Of a stretch of DNA of 64,000 nucleotides, positions 63,095 through 64,000 are shown piece after piece. The position numbers and the translations under genes are program-made. The stretch covers positions 62,001-126,000 of the forward strand of contig CAIZHQ010000026.1 of the NCBI GenBank assembly GCA_903932865.1, given 5' to 3'. Below the pieces are notes generated by a model, which searched no databases, was not told the origin of the DNA, and saw nothing but the letters and a program-made list of their open reading frames with translations. This DNA is from an uncultured Burkholderiales bacterium. GTDB taxonomy: Bacteria > Pseudomonadota > Gammaproteobacteria > Burkholderiales > Burkholderiaceae_C. Each line of letters starts with the position of its first letter. The stretch's first letter is position 1.

Positions 63095-64000
63095 TCAGGT
63101 CTTTTGCAGGTACACATAGGCGCCCATGAGAGGGTTGGCCTGGTCCAGCCGCAAAGGTGCGCGGTGCAAACGGGCCCACTGCCAGCCGTGCTGGGCGGCG
63201 AGCCCTTGCAGATAAGTCAGGGCGTGCGCATAACGCAGCGTGCTGTGCAACTGCACGGCCAGACCAGGATCCGCCTCTTCCACGGTGAAAGCCAGCCACC
63301 CACCTGGCTGCATGCGGGGCCCCAGGGCCTCAAATACCGCCTCCAGATGTCCTACGTAGATGAACACATCGGCCGCCAGCACCAAGTCAACCCGCTCGGT
63401 GTCTTGCTTCAAAAAATCAACCAAATCTCGGGCATGCAGGCTGTCGTAAACCCCCAGCGCACGGGCTTTGTCCAACATGGCCGAAGACAGGTCCACCCCG
63501 ATCAAGTGCTCGGCACGCGGACGAATCAAGCGGCCGCACAAACCGGTGCCACAACCCAAATCCCAAACCCGCTCAAACCGCATGCCCGGCGGGACGGGCA
63601 GTTGCGCCAGCAACACGCGGTGGCCCTGGTAGCCCAGCTGGCCCACCAGGTGCGCCTCAAAGTCGTTGGCGTATTGGTCGAACAGTGATTCCACATAAGC
63701 CGCAGGCGCGTTCACCACGGGCTCGTCCGGGCTCAGGGCGGCCAGGTAATAGCGGTGCAGCTCAGGGTCGGCCCCCAGCTGCATCGCGCGCTGGTAACCA
63801 GCGATCGCTTGCGCGGTCTGGCCCATGTCGCGCTGCACATGGGCCAGCTGGCTCCAGGCTTCGGCGAACTCGGGGTCGTGCGCCAAGGCCTGCTCAAAGG
63901 CTTTCAAGGCTTGCGGCAAGAGTGCCTGGTGCGCCAAACACTGGCCCCAGCGCAAACAAAATTCAGCCCCGTCGGCCCCCAAGGCACGCGCTTGTTCATG
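63095..64000 (-). CDS. TPR-containing methyltransferase, N-terminus outside window
   Basis: SAM-dependent methyltransferase with N-terminal TPR repeats (ALKAFEQALAHDPEFAEAWSQLAHVQRDMGQ; ALAGYQRAMQLGADPE in pieces). The methyltransferase core has VWDLGCGTGLCGRLIRPRAE and DLVLAADVFIYVGHLEAVF. The frame continues beyond base 64000 in open reading (HEQARALGADGAEF), so the start is not in the window; the 302 codons here include the full catalytic domain. Resembles TPR methyltransferases next to or without a partner; substrate unknown. Confidence 0.85.
   Translation of the reverse strand, partial: HEQARALGADGAEFCLRWGQCLAHQALLPQALKAFEQALAHDPEFAEAWSQLAHVQRDMGQTAQAIAGYQRAMQLGADPELHRYYLAALSPDEPVVNAPAAYVESLFDQYANDFEAHLVGQLGYQGHRVLLAQLPVPPGMRFERVWDLGCGTGLCGRLIRPRAEHLIGVDLSSAMLDKARALGVYDSLHARDLVDFLKQDTERVDLVLAADVFIYVGHLEAVFEALGPRMQPGGWLAFTVEEADPGLAVQLHSTLRYAHALTYLQGLAAQHGWQWARLHRAPLRLDQANPLMGAYVYLQKT

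Overview
The window looks like chromosomal DNA of a betaproteobacterium, most likely Burkholderiales/Comamonadaceae. It is GC-rich, genes are packed with many ATGA stop/start overlaps, there are four Bug-type tripartite-tricarboxylate (TTT) solute-binding proteins, MetH is split, and selenoneine, Sox and cyanase genes are present. These assignments come from reading the translations; no database search was run. I saw no rRNA, tRNA, CRISPR array, prophage or intact insertion sequence.

Layout. 1-2.6 kb: end of a TRAP binding-protein gene and two dehydrogenases. 2.6-11.3 kb: a redox block with senA/senB/senC (selenoneine), katG, a decayed cupin gene and gor. 11.4-24 kb: a catabolic region with a haloacid dehalogenase-like gene, an amino-acid-type binding protein, a cupin/hydrolase/amidase/CE4-deacetylase/Bug operon, a divergent IclR regulator, a Bug + luciferase-type monooxygenase + flavin reductase operon, and an acyl-CoA transferase pair. 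24-29.3 kb: a sigma54 activator followed by a perfect 16-bp inverted repeat, a consensus -24/-12 promoter, and an OsmC-like / acyl-CoA-dehydrogenase-like / rubredoxin-reductase operon. 29.3-35 kb: cyanase, its ABC transporter, and a NarL-type two-component pair. 35-39.8 kb: housekeeping genes (phosphatase, metH N-terminal part, queC, recQ).

39.7-40.8 kb: a higBA-like toxin/antitoxin pair lying between recQ and a second, imperfect copy of the recQ 3' end. 40.8-45.5 kb: a six-gene overlapping operon in which a two-subunit molybdenum hydroxylase is followed by soxX, soxY, soxZ and soxA, with no soxB or soxCD in the window. 45.7-50.5 kb: an Asp/Glu-racemase-superfamily enzyme with an unusual cysteine pattern, a FAD monooxygenase, a Bug protein, hppD and a small lipoprotein. 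50.57-50.83 kb: a scar of decayed pieces of a CoA-transferase gene and of hppD. 50.9-56.1 kb: Bug protein, CaiB-type CoA-transferase, HMG-CoA-lyase-like enzyme and, divergently, an aconitase-family fusion with reversed domain order. 56.1-64 kb: DUF3297 protein, two-component system, small coiled-coil protein, DUF1302 outer-membrane protein, Hsp70-like protein and a TPR methyltransferase that runs off the end.

The strongest candidates for new biology are the molybdenum hydroxylase-SoxXYZA operon, the sigma54-controlled OsmC/flavoprotein/rubredoxin operon with its visible enhancer and promoter, the racemase-superfamily enzyme with the inverted cysteine pattern, and the G-quadruplex-capable inverted repeat in front of recQ.
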